This document shows positions 27,110-36,761 of a stretch of DNA of 45,928 bases, in pieces. Where the stretch lies: positions 1-45,928 of the forward strand of contig NZ_FZOT01000028.1 of assembly GCF_900188095.1 (NCBI RefSeq), written 5' to 3'. Under the pieces are notes generated by a model. The model was not told the DNA's origin. It ran no database searches and saw only the letters and a program-made list of their open reading frames with translations. Source of the stretch: Noviherbaspirillum humi. GTDB lineage: Bacteria > Pseudomonadota > Gammaproteobacteria > Burkholderiales > Burkholderiaceae_D. The translations under genes were made by a program, and so were the position numbers. Within the stretch, counting starts at the first letter, position 1, and every line of letters starts with the position of its first letter.

Positions 27110-27790
27110 ATGCAGGACAGCACCCAAATCGATGAAGCAAGCCAGGCCGCGCCCGTGCCCTGCGCGCGCTGGGACGGCTTCGAGATCTGCTTCGAAGGAT
27201 ATGGCTGGGCGCTGCCGCGTCCCGGCGCGATGATGGCCGGCGAGGAGAATGGCCGCTTTGCCGACATCTGCGGCGACGACATCCAGGGTATCGCCGACAC
27301 GGGATGGCAATTCCTGGCCGAGCCGGTCTGCTTCACCGCCGTGGCGGATGGCAAGGTGACGGCCTGCGCCTGGGCCGCGCCGATGCAGACCGAAGACGGC
27401 GGCGTCGGATGCAACCTCAGCTATGCGGTCGACGCCGACCATGAAGGACGCGGACTGGCGAAGCTGCTGACCTGCCTCGCCTTCCTCGCCTGCGACCAGC
27501 TTCACCCGGAGATGGATTTCGCCAACATCGAAAGCCGTGCCGACAACCTGCCTTCGGCGGCGCTGGCGCGCTCGCTCGGCTTCCTGCACTGCCCGGAGGA
27601 AGACTTTTCGATGCCGGTTGCCGGCGGCAACGAAGTCGACTTCCTCTGCTTCCGCATCGATACCGGCGCGCTGCGCGCCGCTTCTCATCAGGCCCTGGAA
27701 AACCGGAACCTGCATGGGCTGCTGGCGCTGATCCGGGCAAACACGCCAGCCTCGACCACGCACGAATCGAACGCGGATGGCACGCCATGA
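27110..27790 (+). CDS. GNAT-family N-acetyltransferase
   Basis: A 226-residue protein. The acetyl-CoA-binding region is recognisable as YAVDADHEGRGLAKLLTCLAFLAC (about residues 105-128), followed by a strand and helix around VESRADNLPSAALARSLGF, the usual GNAT end motif. The substrate is unknown. The start at 27110 has GAGG nine bases upstream, better placed than for the ATG at 27101. A TATACT hexamer at 27072-27077 may be the -10. The stop overlaps the next start (ATGA), so the two genes are coupled. Confidence 0.8.
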   Translation: MQDSTQIDEASQAAPVPCARWDGFEICFEGYGWALPRPGAMMAGEENGRFADICGDDIQGIADTGWQFLAEPVCFTAVADGKVTACAWAAPMQTEDGGVGCNLSYAVDADHEGRGLAKLLTCLAFLACDQLHPEMDFANIESRADNLPSAALARSLGFLHCPEEDFSMPVAGGNEVDFLCFRIDTGALRAASHQALENRNLHGLLALIRANTPASTTHESNADGTP

Positions 27791-28014
27791 TTGATGCGGC
27801 GCCGGACCCGATGCCCGAAAGCGCCCATCAAGCCAGGCAATGGATCGCCGAACTCGGCGCGCAGCTGGCGCAGCGCGACATCCTGTTCCGCGACCCGCCG
27901 GAGGAACCCACCACCTGCTGCGGGCGCGGCTGCAACGGCTGCGTCTGGGAAGGTTATCTTCAGGCCGCGGCCTACTGGTGCGGCCAGGTTCGGGAACTTC
28001 TGCGCCAAGGCTGA
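27787..28014 (+). CDS. Oxidoreductase-like domain protein (Cys-rich)
   Basis: A 75-residue protein overlapping the GNAT stop by four bases. It carries the Oxidored-like signature: PPEEPTTCCGRGCNGCVWEGY, with Cys44, Cys45, Cys49 and Cys52, plus a further Cys65. The motif is shared with mitochondrial oxidoreductase-like proteins and could bind a metal or be redox active, but no biochemical role is established. It converges with the LysR gene 15 bases downstream. Confidence 0.8.
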   Translation: MIDAAPDPMPESAHQARQWIAELGAQLAQRDILFRDPPEEPTTCCGRGCNGCVWEGYLQAAAYWCGQVRELLRQG

Positions 28015-28029
28015 CCGGCTCCGGCGAGC

Positions 28030-28923
28030 TCACGCCGGCGCACGTTGCCCGAGATACTCCAGCAGCTGACGCGCATGCGGCGACAAGCCCTCCCAGGCGC
28101 GTATGCAGATCCTCAATTCCCGCGTCGCCCACGCATCTTCCAGCAGGACCATCCGCAGCGGCAAATCCTCCACATGCCGCTGCGCCGCGGCTTGCGGCAG
28201 CATGGCGATGCCGGCGCCTTGCGCCACCAGCTGCGCGATGGCGTAGAAGCTCGGCGCCCGCACCCGTATCTTCAGCGGCCGCGCGTTCCGCGCCGCCATC
28301 TCTTCGATGAAGCGCTGCATCGCCCGCGCCGGCGGCAGGCACACGAAGGCATGGCCGAGCGCATCCTTCAGCCGGGCGGAACGGCGCGATGCGAGCGGAT
28401 GTTCCGCCTGCACCAGCAGCACCAGCCGGTCGTCGCGGAAAGGCAGGGAAACGACGCCGCTGGTGGCGAGGTTGCCGTCGAGGACGCCCATGTCAATCTC
28501 GCCGGCCTGCACGGCGGCCAGCACATCCGGGCTGTTGCGCTCGACCAGTTCCAGGTCGATCTCGGGATAGTCGGCCAGGAAAGGCCCGAGGGCCGCCGGC
28601 AGGAAAGTGCTGTTGGCCGCCGAGTTGGCGCCGAGCTTCAGGGTCACCCGGCGCTGGCCAGCGAGGTCGTGCAGCACTTCCTTCAGGCGGTCCGCCTCGC
28701 CCAGGGTCTGGCGCGCCCGGTCGAGCACCAGCCGTCCCGCCGGCGTGGCATTCATGCCGTCGGCCGTTCTCAGGAATAAGGTCACCCCGCAACGCTGCTC
28801 GAATTGGCGCAGCCGGTTGCTCGCAGCCGACAGCGCGATCGGAAAGGCCGCGGCCGCCTTGCTCAGGCTGCCCGCATCGGCGATGGCGACGATGAGGCGA
28901 AGATCAATCAGGTCGAAATGCAA
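28030..28923 (-). CDS. LysR-family transcriptional regulator
   Basis: A 297-residue LysR protein. I chose a TTG start (28921-28923) because AGGAGA lies four to five bases before it and the protein then begins MHFDLIDLRLIVAIAD, the normal LysR opening; the ATG ten codons upstream has no ribosome site. The helix-turn-helix spans about residues 4-60 (SLSKAAAAFPIALSAASNRLRQFE). The rest is the effector domain. It is divergent from the DMT transporter gene at 29028, its probable target. Confidence 0.9.
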   Translation of the reverse strand: MHFDLIDLRLIVAIADAGSLSKAAAAFPIALSAASNRLRQFEQRCGVTLFLRTADGMNATPAGRLVLDRARQTLGEADRLKEVLHDLAGQRRVTLKLGANSAANSTFLPAALGPFLADYPEIDLELVERNSPDVLAAVQAGEIDMGVLDGNLATSGVVSLPFRDDRLVLLVQAEHPLASRRSARLKDALGHAFVCLPPARAMQRFIEEMAARNARPLKIRVRAPSFYAIAQLVAQGAGIAMLPQAAAQRHVEDLPLRMVLLEDAWATRELRICIRAWEGLSPHARQLLEYLGQRAPA

Positions 28924-29027
28924 GGTTTCTCCTGAAGAGAAGGCTAAGTACATGAATGGAGCATTCTAGCCGCGAACGCTTCGCTTCAGAATAAGGCTTC
29001 ATTTCCCATTCGTATCTTGAGGACGCC

Positions 29028-29987
29028 ATGAAACCGCTTCTTTCCCAATGGGCCAGGGATGGCCGCCTGTATGCGGTGCTCGCCGCCGCCGGCTTCAGCC
29101 TGAAGGCGGTTTTCGTCAAGCTGGGCTATGCGGCCGGACCGGTGGATGTGCTGACCCTGCTCGCGCTGCGCATGGGCATCGCCTTGCCGCTATTTGCCTG
29201 GCTGGCTTGGCTCGGACGCGGTGAGAGCCAGGGCAGCCTTACCCTCATGGACGGCGTGCGCATCGTCCTGCTCGGCGCCTCCGGCTACTACCTGTCGAGC
29301 CTGTTTGATTTCTATGGACTGGAATCCATCAGCGCCGGGCTGGAGCGGCTGATCCTGTACCTGTACCCGACCCTGGTGCTGGTGTTCCAGGCGTGCGCCA
29401 CGCGGCGTCTGCCCGCCGGACGCACGGTGCAAGCCATGGGCATCTGCTATCTGGGGCTCGGCATCGCCTTCGTGCACGACCTCGGCACCGCCGGTCAGGG
29501 CATCACCGTGGCGACCGGTTCCGCCTGGGTCTTCGCCAGCGCCGTCACCTATGCCCTCTACTATCTCGGCACCGGCGCCATGGTGCAGCGGATCGGCTCG
29601 CTGCGCCTGTCCGGTCTGGCAGGCGGCGCTTCCAGCCTGCTGGTATTGGCGCATTTCTTCCTCGCAGGCAGGCCGTCTTCCCTGCCAACGCTGCCTTCCG
29701 GCGTCTGGCTGAACGCAGGCTTGATGGCGATCGTGTCGACCGCCCTGCCGATCTACTGGCTGGCCTTGGCGATCCGGCGCCTCGGCGCGGTGCAGGCGGC
29801 GGCGGTAGGCAGCCTGGGGCCGGTCATGACCCTGTTCGCCTCCTGGGCGCTGCTGGACGAAGCCCTGTCGGTCTTTCAGATCGGCGGCCTGGCGCTGGTG
29901 ATGTTCGGCGTCTCCCGGCTGAAGCCGAAGGCAGCGCCTTCCTCCGCGCCAATGCCTGCCGCAGAGGCGCTCAAGCCCACACGCTGA
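29028..29987 (+). CDS. EamA-type drug/metabolite (DMT) transporter
   Basis: A 319-residue inner-membrane protein with about ten hydrophobic helices in two EamA repeats (roughly residues 15-140 and 160-295). Typical blocks are LERLILYLYPTLVLVFQA at the end of repeat one and LGPVMTLFASWALLDEALSVFQIGGLALV at the end of repeat two. It exports or imports small metabolites, but the substrate is unknown. GAGGA lies just before the ATG. It is divergent from a LysR gene 105 bases away. Confidence 0.9.
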   Translation: MKPLLSQWARDGRLYAVLAAAGFSLKAVFVKLGYAAGPVDVLTLLALRMGIALPLFAWLAWLGRGESQGSLTLMDGVRIVLLGASGYYLSSLFDFYGLESISAGLERLILYLYPTLVLVFQACATRRLPAGRTVQAMGICYLGLGIAFVHDLGTAGQGITVATGSAWVFASAVTYALYYLGTGAMVQRIGSLRLSGLAGGASSLLVLAHFFLAGRPSSLPTLPSGVWLNAGLMAIVSTALPIYWLALAIRRLGAVQAAAVGSLGPVMTLFASWALLDEALSVFQIGGLALVMFGVSRLKPKAAPSSAPMPAAEALKPTR

Positions 29988-30149
29988 GCGACGCACTATG
30001 GATGGCGCGATGGGGATTGAAAAACTGCGCTGGACATCCGCCGGCGCTGGGCTACATTGATCACGTCATTCAACTCCCTCGTCTCCCTATTGCTGGCAAG
30101 GGTGTCGGGAAAGACGCCGGCGTCGCCAAGCGCCCGGCCGAGAAGAACA

Positions 30150-31148
30150 ATGAAGGCTTTATCCCGATCGCTGGTGGACCTGTACGAAAGCGCCGAGTGC
30201 CTGTCCACCCGCGATTTCCCGAGTGAAGTGCTGCAGATCGTGCGCCGGCAGGTGCCCTGCGATGGCGCCATGCTCGGCGAAGGCGAGGTCGCGCCGGCCA
30301 GCGCCGATCACCTGCTGGCCCAGGTGCCGCCGCTTGCTCCGGAGGCTTGCCCGCCGTGGCGCGGCGACAATCTCGCCTGCTGGCATGAACCCAGCATCAT
30401 CTGCCTGATGCAGGGCCTGTCGCAGGCGCTTCAATTCCCGAGCCACCTGGTGTGCCGCAACCGGCCGCTCGCGGCGCTGGCTGCATTCGGGCGGCGCCAT
30501 CGCCTCCATCATCTGCTGCTGCAGGGCGACCCGCCGCTGTCCCGCATGATTCCGATCTGGCTGCTGCTCTATCGCGCCGCCGACGAGCCTTTCCGGCCCG
30601 CCGACGAAGAACGCATCAGCGCGCTCTGGCCGCATGTCTACCGGGCGCTGGCGATCAATCGCGCCGCCAGCCGGGCCGGCAGCGGCCATGGCGGCGTGGC
30701 CCGCGCGGTGATCGGCGCGGAAGGCGCCGTCTGCATGGCCGACCCCGGCTTCCATCGCTGGCTGGCGCTCGAGTTCGACCATCGTTCCAGCCGCCGCCTG
30801 CCGGCGCCGCTGCTGCAATGCTGGCGCGCGGGCACCTGCTACACAGGGCGTCACATAAAAGTAGCCTTCGCCACCCAGGATGGCTACGCCGTGTGCGAAG
30901 CCGCGCCGATCGGCCATGGCGGCGAACTGACGCGCGCCGAGCGCCGCATCGCGGACGATTTTGCCATGGGCATGAAGCACAGCGAGATCGCGCGCCGCCG
31001 CGGCATCTCCCACAACACGGTTCGAACCCATCTTGCCCATGTGTACGCCAAGCTCGGCGTGCATACCAAGATCGATCTCGCCCGCAGCCTGGCGCATGCC
31101 GATGCGCGCGGCTCCCTGCCGGCGCTGCACGGCCGGCCGCTTGTCTGA
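30150..31148 (+). CDS. LuxR-family transcriptional regulator
   Basis: A 332-residue protein with a C-terminal LuxR helix-turn-helix (about residues 259-315: LTRAERRIADDFAMGMKHSEIARRRGISHNTVRTHLAHVYAKL). The N-terminal 250 residues show no autoinducer-binding or receiver domain that I recognise; they may form a GAF-like sensor. GAGAAG lies a few bases before the chosen ATG; a start 31 codons upstream gives an unlikely Arg/Pro-rich lead. The target and signal are unknown. The TTCG hairpin at 31231 follows. Confidence 0.82.
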   Translation: MKALSRSLVDLYESAECLSTRDFPSEVLQIVRRQVPCDGAMLGEGEVAPASADHLLAQVPPLAPEACPPWRGDNLACWHEPSIICLMQGLSQALQFPSHLVCRNRPLAALAAFGRRHRLHHLLLQGDPPLSRMIPIWLLLYRAADEPFRPADEERISALWPHVYRALAINRAASRAGSGHGGVARAVIGAEGAVCMADPGFHRWLALEFDHRSSRRLPAPLLQCWRAGTCYTGRHIKVAFATQDGYAVCEAAPIGHGGELTRAERRIADDFAMGMKHSEIARRRGISHNTVRTHLAHVYAKLGVHTKIDLARSLAHADARGSLPALHGRPLV

Positions 31149-31230
31149 TCGCATTGCCGCATATCACGGCGGGTGCGCATGGCGCGCACCAATCGGCCGC
31201 GCCATGGTCGAACCCGGTCTGCGCGCGGCC

Positions 31231-31256
31231 GCTCATCCCGCTTCGGCGGGATGAGC
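31231..31256 (+). terminator. Strong hairpin with TTCG loop
   Basis: GCTCATCCCGC-TTCG-GCGGGATGAGC is a perfect 11-bp stem closed by an extra-stable TTCG tetraloop, 82 bases after the LuxR stop. No T-run follows, so it may protect or process RNA rather than end transcription by itself. Confidence 0.5.
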
Positions 31257-31409
31257 ACCGAAGACTGCGGGCCAAAACCGTGCACCGGGAATTCGCTACC
31301 ATGTGAGTTCGGACCCGTTCCGATCCCTTGTCCGCGCGAGGCGCTTTTGCCGGGCGCCCCGATGCGGGTTGAGCAAGCACCGGCTTACTTCCAACGAGAA
31401 AGGAGCACC

Positions 31410-31838
31410 ATGAGCATCGAAAAAGTGCTGTACCGCGCCAAGGCCACGTCGTCCGGCGGCCGCGAGGGCACGTCGCGCAGTTCCGACGGCGTGCTGGATC
31501 TGAAGCTCACCACGCCGAAGGAACTCGGCGGCGGCGGCGCCACCGGCACCAATCCGGAGCAGTTGTTCGCGGCCGGCTATTCCGCCTGCTTCCTCGGCGC
31601 GCTGAAGTTCGTGGCCGGCAAGGAAAAGGTGACGCTGCCGCAGAATCTCAGCGTGACCGGCGATGTCGGCATCGGCCAGATTCCCACCGGCTTCGGGATC
31701 GAAGTCGACCTCACCATCGAAGCGCCCGGCATGGACAAGCAGCAACTGCAGAATCTGGTGGACAAGGCCCACATCGTCTGCCCGTACTCGAACGCCACCC
31801 GCGACAACATCGACGTGCGGCTGCACGTCAATACCTGA
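31410..31838 (+). CDS. ohr: Organic hydroperoxide resistance protein (Ohr/OsmC family)
   Basis: A 142-residue cytoplasmic thiol peroxidase. The two redox cysteines are Cys60 ([10 protein letters not shown]) and Cys124 ([11 protein letters not shown]); Arg18 and Glu50 occupy the places of the conserved catalytic pair. The start, with AAAGGAG upstream, gives [20 protein letters not shown], a standard Ohr opening. Ohr reduces organic peroxides, complementing KatG, which acts on hydrogen peroxide. The usual partner OhrR is not adjacent. A 480-base gap follows. Confidence 0.93.
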   Translation: MSIEKVLYRAKATSSGGREGTSRSSDGVLDLKLTTPKELGGGGATGTNPEQLFAAGYSACFLGALKFVAGKEKVTLPQNLSVTGDVGIGQIPTGFGIEVDLTIEAPGMDKQQLQNLVDKAHIVCPYSNATRDNIDVRLHVNT

Positions 31839-31851
31839 CCGGCTGATCCTG

Positions 31852-31999
31852 GAGCGTGTTGCGGACTCGAACAGGGGTTTCGCCACGCATGCGCGGCGCC
31901 CGCGCGGTCGGCACTGTCTGCAGGCAGTGCCGTGGATCTGCTCGCCGTGGCTGACCGACCAGGTTCGAGCGCAACCCTGGTTGAGCTCATGACACGCTC
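31852..31999. repeat. Inverted-repeat-bounded segment, possible miniature or decayed mobile element
   Basis: GAGCGTGT (31852-31859) and ACACGCTC (31992-31999) are exact inverted repeats bounding 148 bases that carry no gene. Just inside, the ends again match in part (CTC at the 17th base of both). Such terminal repeats resemble insertion-sequence ends, but no target duplication is clear. Confidence 0.35.
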
Positions 32000-32011
32000 T
32001 AACCCTCATGC

Positions 32012-32035
32012 GGTCGCCCGTCGCATCGGGCGACC
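32012..32035. terminator. Hairpin GGTCGCCCG-N6-CGGGCGACC
   Basis: A perfect 9-bp stem with TCGCAT loop, about 175 bases after the ohr stop. Only two T residues follow, so termination is possible but weak. Confidence 0.4.
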
Positions 32036-32317
32036 TTAGCAGCCTCATCACGTACTTCCCGCAGTTCGGCGGCCATGCCGTCCCGATTCCTTGATCCGTA
32101 TCGGACCCGATACATCCGGTTGCAATTTGCGAACGGCTTGCTGTCCGCTCCGAAAACAGGCGGTGACTTGCCTCAACGCCTCTCGCCTCCCCTTTCTTAG
32201 AATGGTGCGACATCGCGGCTGCCACCATGGCTGCCCGCCGGCGCAGCGGCATGTTGCCCGCGCCGGAAACCAGATCGCGCCGCTGCAGATTTCTGCAGCG
32301 CCCACTTCGAAGGCTTC

Positions 32318-33094
32318 ATGACGGTTCCATTCGACTCCCGTAACGACGATCCCCAGCCCGCCATCGGCGCGTCCTCTTCAGTGAAACAAGCCGCGCCTGT
32401 GGGCGAGCCGCCCTCCCCTGACAAAGATGCTGTGCCGGGAGGCGCGCCGCCTTGCGCGGCAGGGACCCGTTCCTGGATGCCCTGGGTCCAGGGCGCCTCG
32501 ATGGTCCTGCTTTATCTCGGCGTGGCAGTGCTGACGGAATTAAGAGGCGGGATGCTGCGGACGCCGGCGACGCCGGCCCTGGCGCAGGCGGTGAAAGCAG
32601 TGCCGGCAGCACCGGCTCGGGCGCCGATGGCCGAGGCAGCCGCGGGGCTGGCCGCGCCGGGCGGCCGCCAGGGCATCGATCCGCGCGAGCTGCCTTACGA
32701 AGGAAAACCGCCCGACGCGCCGGCGGCGCGCGCAACGCTTCCGCCCGAGCAGCCTCTGGCCCTGGCGGAGACAGCGCCGGCGGGACGACATGCCAATGGC
32801 GGCACCCCTGCCGGCGCCGCGCCGGCAAGACAGGCTGAACGGATCGAGAAGCGCCATGCACCGCGGCAGCAGATGCAAGCGGATGCTTCCGCTTCCGCCC
32901 GCGCAGCCAAGCGCAAGGATGCCGGTGCGAAGGTCAAGGCGCGGGCGGCGCATTGGCCAGGGGCTTACCGGACGGCGCAGTGCGAACGCGAGCCGAGCCT
33001 GTTCGCGCGGGAAGCCTGCAAATGGCGGCTGTGCAGCGGTCAGTGGGGACGCAACGGCTGCCCCTCCTACCACCATCCGCCGCAGGAACGATAA
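32318..33094 (+). CDS. Hypothetical single-pass membrane protein with Ala/Pro-rich domain
   Basis: A 258-residue protein. After about 50 polar residues there is one membrane segment (WVQGASMVLLYLGVAVLTEL, about 56-75), then a long Ala/Pro/Arg-rich and probably disordered stretch (80-215). A short C-terminal block with four Cys follows (CEREPSLFAREACKWRLC...NGCPSY), perhaps a small disulphide or metal-binding module. AAGG lies five bases before the ATG. It converges with ftsH. No function is known. Confidence 0.65.
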   Translation: MTVPFDSRNDDPQPAIGASSSVKQAAPVGEPPSPDKDAVPGGAPPCAAGTRSWMPWVQGASMVLLYLGVAVLTELRGGMLRTPATPALAQAVKAVPAAPARAPMAEAAAGLAAPGGRQGIDPRELPYEGKPPDAPAARATLPPEQPLALAETAPAGRHANGGTPAGAAPARQAERIEKRHAPRQQMQADASASARAAKRKDAGAKVKARAAHWPGAYRTAQCEREPSLFAREACKWRLCSGQWGRNGCPSYHHPPQER

Positions 33095-33174
33095 AGGCGC
33101 GGGCCATCCCATGCCGCATGGCGGCTGATGCATGCGAAGGCGAGCCCTGCATCACGTGGTCGAAGCCGTTCTGA

Positions 33175-35220
33175 TCAGCCCAGGGCCCGGCCTCCGCCCG
33201 CCGCATCCGAGATGTGCTGGTTTTCCAGTTCCGGCGCCGGCGGCAGGCCGGTCACCGCGAGGATTTCCTGCTCGTCCAGCGTTTCGCGGTCCAGCAGGGC
33301 GCGCACCAGCGCATCGAGCGCGCCGCGATGGGCCCGCAGCAATCGTGTCGCATCCGCATGGCTTTCATCGATGATGCGCTGCACTTCCAGGTCGATCAGC
33401 CGCGCCGTTTCGTCGCTGAACGGCTTCTCGCCGCCGAAGCCTGCGCTGCCGCCGAGATAGGGATTTTGATACGGCGCCAGCTGCACCATGCCGAGCTTGT
33501 CGCTCATGCCCCAGCGCGTGACCATGCTGCGTGCCAGGTTGGTGGCTTGCTCGATGTCGTTCTCTGCGCCGGTGGTGCGGGTGCCGTACACCACCTCTTC
33601 GGCAACGCGGCCGCCGAGCATGCCGACGATGCGGGCGCGCAGATAGGCCTCGGGATAGTTGTAGCGGTCGGTCTGGGGCCGCTGGTAGGTCACGCCGAGC
33701 GCCTGCCCGCGCGGCACGATGGTGACGCGATGCACCGGGTCGGCGCCCGGCACCACCAGCCCGAGGATGGCATGTCCGCTCTCGTGGTAGGCGATGCGCT
33801 CGCGGTCGGCCTGGCTCAGCAGGATGGGCCGCTCCGGGCCGAGCACGATCTTCTCCAGCGCATCCATGAAGTCCTTCTGGCGCACGTCGTCCTGGCCGCG
33901 CCGCGCCGCCAGCAGCGCGGCCTCGTTCACCAGGTTCTTCAGGTCGGCGCCGGACAGGCCGGGCGTGGCCGCCGCCATGTCGGACAGGTCGACGTCCGGC
34001 GCCAGCGGCACCTTGCGGGTGTGGACCCTCAGGATGGCTTCGCGCCCGGTCTTGTCCGGCAGGTTGACCACCACCCGGCGGTCAAAGCGGCCGGGGCGCA
34101 GCAGCGCCTTGTCGAGCACGTCGGGCTGATTGGTGGCGGCCAGCACGATGATGCCCTCGCGGCTGGAGAAGCCGTCCATTTCGGTCAGGATCTGGTTCAG
34201 GGTCTGCTCCTGCTCGCTGGAGCCGCCCAGCGCCACCTGGCCGCGGGCGCGGCCGATGGAATCGAGCTCGTCGATGAAGATGATGGCCGGCGCGTTCTCC
34301 CGCGCCTGCTTGAACAGGTCGCGCACCCGTGCCGCGCCGACGCCGACGATCATCTCCACGAACTCGGCGGCGCTCATCGAGAAGAACGGCACGCCGGCCT
34401 CGCCGGCGACGGCGCGCGCCAGCAGCGTCTTGCCGGTGCCCGGCGCGCCGACCAGCAATACGCCCTTGGGTGCGGCCCCGCCGAGCCGGGTGTACTTGCC
34501 GGGGTCTTTCAGGAAGTCCACCACTTCCACCAGCTCGTTCTCGGCTTCGTCGATGCCGGCCACGTCGTTGAAGGTGACCCGTGCGTCCTGTTCCTGGTCG
34601 TAGCGGCGCGCCTTGCTCTTGCCGATGCCGAAGATGCCGCCACCCATGCCGCCGCCCTGCTGCGCCGCGCGGCGATAGAGCCAGACGTAGAAGCCGATCA
34701 GCAGCAGCGCCGGCCCGAAGCCGAGCAGCAGGCTGGCCAGGGCGTTGCCTTCCTGGATCGGCACGGCGCTGATCTCGACCTTGTTGTTGATGAGGAACTC
34801 TTCCAGCCCGGGATCGACGAAGGCCGGCAGGGTGGTGGTGAAGGTGCTCGAGCTGCGGCTGGGCACCTGCAGCTTCTGGCCGGGCGGACGGTGCTCGGGG
34901 TCGTTGGCGGTCTCGGTCGGCGGCCAGGTCACCGGCGCGGCGAAGCGGCCTTCGATGCTGGCGCCCTGGCTGTAGATGGACTTGACGTTGCCCTTGGCCG
35001 CTTCCTGCTTGAAGATGGTGTAGGGCACGGTGACCGGCGCATCCGCGCCCTGGTAAAAGATCTTGGCCACGAAGTAATTGGCCAGCAGCACCAGCACGAA
35101 GATCAGCCAGGCCCGGCGCGGCGGCATCTTGTTCTGGCCGGGCTTGTTCGGCCCGCCCGGCTGCCGGCTGCCGAAGGGCAGTCCCGGCCTGGAGGCATTG
35201 GGTATGTTGTCGCGTTTCAT
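33175..35220 (-). CDS. FtsH-type ATP-dependent zinc metalloprotease (accessory copy)
   Basis: A 681-residue inner-membrane AAA protease that degrades unneeded or damaged proteins. Membrane helices are at about 37-53 and 161-181 with a periplasmic domain between. Walker A is GAPGTGKT (258-265), Walker B IIFIDELD (313-320), the arginine-finger region [10 protein letters not shown] (373-382) and the zinc site HESGH (479-483), with the third ligand in GAENDIEQ. All catalytic residues are present. The pore loop reads EMIVGVG (289-295), where canonical FtsH has MFVG. It is not next to rrmJ/folP as the main ftsH usually is, so it is probably a second copy. Confidence 0.93.
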   Translation of the reverse strand: MKRDNIPNASRPGLPFGSRQPGGPNKPGQNKMPPRRAWLIFVLVLLANYFVAKIFYQGADAPVTVPYTIFKQEAAKGNVKSIYSQGASIEGRFAAPVTWPPTETANDPEHRPPGQKLQVPSRSSSTFTTTLPAFVDPGLEEFLINNKVEISAVPIQEGNALASLLLGFGPALLLIGFYVWLYRRAAQQGGGMGGGIFGIGKSKARRYDQEQDARVTFNDVAGIDEAENELVEVVDFLKDPGKYTRLGGAAPKGVLLVGAPGTGKTLLARAVAGEAGVPFFSMSAAEFVEMIVGVGAARVRDLFKQARENAPAIIFIDELDSIGRARGQVALGGSSEQEQTLNQILTEMDGFSSREGIIVLAATNQPDVLDKALLRPGRFDRRVVVNLPDKTGREAILRVHTRKVPLAPDVDLSDMAAATPGLSGADLKNLVNEAALLAARRGQDDVRQKDFMDALEKIVLGPERPILLSQADRERIAYHESGHAILGLVVPGADPVHRVTIVPRGQALGVTYQRPQTDRYNYPEAYLRARIVGMLGGRVAEEVVYGTRTTGAENDIEQATNLARSMVTRWGMSDKLGMVQLAPYQNPYLGGSAGFGGEKPFSDETARLIDLEVQRIIDESHADATRLLRAHRGALDALVRALLDRETLDEQEILAVTGLPPAPELENQHISDAAGGGRALG

Positions 35221-35462
35221 GGAGTCATCCGGTTGGCAGTGCAGTGTCGCGGAACGGCTTACTCTTTCAGGCTCATGCTAGCGCAAACCGTTCCTGGGCA
35301 TGCTGCCCCAATCCAGTGCCGGTTCGCGCCATGGACGGGTCCATGCCGGGCCAGGCGCATGATCGCGCCCGTTCGCTCGACGCAAGACGCGATTCCGGCG
35401 CAAGACGCTCCTTGCATGATCGCCCGCCGCGGCCGGGCCGCATGCCTGCAGGAATTGCCTTC

Positions 35463-36761
35463 TTACCTGGCCAGCGGCAGGGTGGCCAGCCGATCCAGGA
35501 TTTCCGTACGCACTGCGTCGCTGACATCCATCTCCCGCAATGCTGATGGCCAGTGCTCCCTGGCCAGGGCGACCGTCTGCCTGACGGCGGCCCTAGCGAT
35601 GCGCTCCGCGATGCCGGCCTGGCGCGCGATGGCGGCATAGGCATCGAGGGTTTCCCGGCGTTGCAAGTCATCGATGGCGACATTGGTGGCGAAGCCGCGA
35701 AAACCCGGCAGCGCCGCGACACAGACGATGTCATAGGCCGGCGACAATTCGGGCAGGGCGCCGTCCCGATACAGCACGGAAAAATTCTTGAGGTGGGCAT
35801 CGGAATTGCCGATGAGGGCATTCACCGCCTGACGAATGAAGAACTGCCGCACATCCTCGATGCCGCGCGGGCTAAAGCGGTCGAGCACGCGCAGCAGCTT
35901 GACGAAGCTCGCCGCGCCGGCGTACTTCTGTGCGGGCATGAGGGTGAGCAGCTGGCAGGCGTCTTCCATGTGCAACGGGCCGCCGGCGGTGCGGTCGAAG
36001 CGCTCCACCGCCAGGAAGCGGGTGTCCGGCCCGAGCGCTTCGACCAGGTCGGGATGGTCGGCCATGTCGCGCATGGCGACCGGCCGGCATGTCGCCACCT
36101 GCACCCCGGCCATCGAGGCCAGCTGCATGCAGGCGTATTCATTGAGCACCTGCGCATCGTCGCCGGGCAGCGGCAGCTTGGCGATCAGGTCGGACTGGCT
36201 GCCCCTCACCGGCAGGCAATAGCGTTTGCCATTGCGGGCAAGCGACAGCGCCAGCTTGTCCTGCACGCCGGACAGCGAAGCGGCGCCCTCGGCCGCCGCT
36301 TCCGGCACGCCGATCTCCAGGTTATCGGCGCCGCCGGTGACGCCGAAGGCGCGCGCGGCCGCCGTCAGCCGGTCGAGGTTGGCCGGGCGGATCCTGATTG
36401 CGCCCGGCAGGTCCTCCCCGGCCGCCGCCAGGATGCCGAAGTCGTCCATGTCCTGGACCTGTTTGCGGGTTGCCGCCAGGCGCCGGCGCAACGCGCCTTC
36501 GGGCAGCAGGCCGGCAAAGAAGGGCGGCAGCTCGCCGCGCTCGCGGTACACCGCCGGATCGAAATGATTGCCCAGGGTTTCCCGGGTCAATCCTTCCTCA
36601 CCCGGCACCGTCATCGACAGGGACAGCGTCGGCCGCCGCAGATCGGCCAGATAGGGCTCGGCCGCGACGAAGCGCGTCACCCGGCCGGCTTCGCACAGCC
36701 ACCCGGCCAGGCGGTCGTGCAGCCATACCTCGACATAGCGGGGCGCCAGGCCGTCACTCAT
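35463..36761 (-). CDS. hipA: HipA-family serine/threonine kinase toxin
   Basis: A 432-residue protein of typical HipA length. The N-terminal coupling domain is followed by SLSGVQDKL (163-170, the phosphorylatable P-loop-like segment), the catalytic GNSDAHLKNFS (318-328) and the metal-binding PAYDIV (341-346). HipA kinases inactivate targets such as glutamyl-tRNA synthetase and cause growth arrest; the target here is unknown. The ATG at 36759-36761 overlaps the hipB stop by eight bases. All key residues are intact, so it is probably active. Confidence 0.92.
   Translation of the reverse strand: MSDGLAPRYVEVWLHDRLAGWLCEAGRVTRFVAAEPYLADLRRPTLSLSMTVPGEEGLTRETLGNHFDPAVYRERGELPPFFAGLLPEGALRRRLAATRKQVQDMDDFGILAAAGEDLPGAIRIRPANLDRLTAAARAFGVTGGADNLEIGVPEAAAEGAASLSGVQDKLALSLARNGKRYCLPVRGSQSDLIAKLPLPGDDAQVLNEYACMQLASMAGVQVATCRPVAMRDMADHPDLVEALGPDTRFLAVERFDRTAGGPLHMEDACQLLTLMPAQKYAGAASFVKLLRVLDRFSPRGIEDVRQFFIRQAVNALIGNSDAHLKNFSVLYRDGALPELSPAYDIVCVAALPGFRGFATNVAIDDLQRRETLDAYAAIARQAGIAERIARAAVRQTVALAREHWPSALREMDVSDAVRTEILDRLATLPLAR

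Larger units (their letters stand above)
31839..32317. other. Structured intergenic region
   Basis: No gene is supported here. The region contains the inverted-repeat-bounded segment at 31852-31999, an internal hairpin GGCACTG-N8-CAGTGCC near 31910-31932, and the hairpin at 32012-32035. Confidence 0.5.

Noticed and set aside
31960-31990. tRNA-like GGTTCGAG motif
   Set aside because: The flanking bases do not form a T-arm, and no acceptor, D-arm or anticodon arm can be drawn.
33214-35640. An 808-codon open frame opposite ftsH
   Set aside because: Antisense shadow of a well-supported protease gene; the product is low-complexity and unlike any protein.
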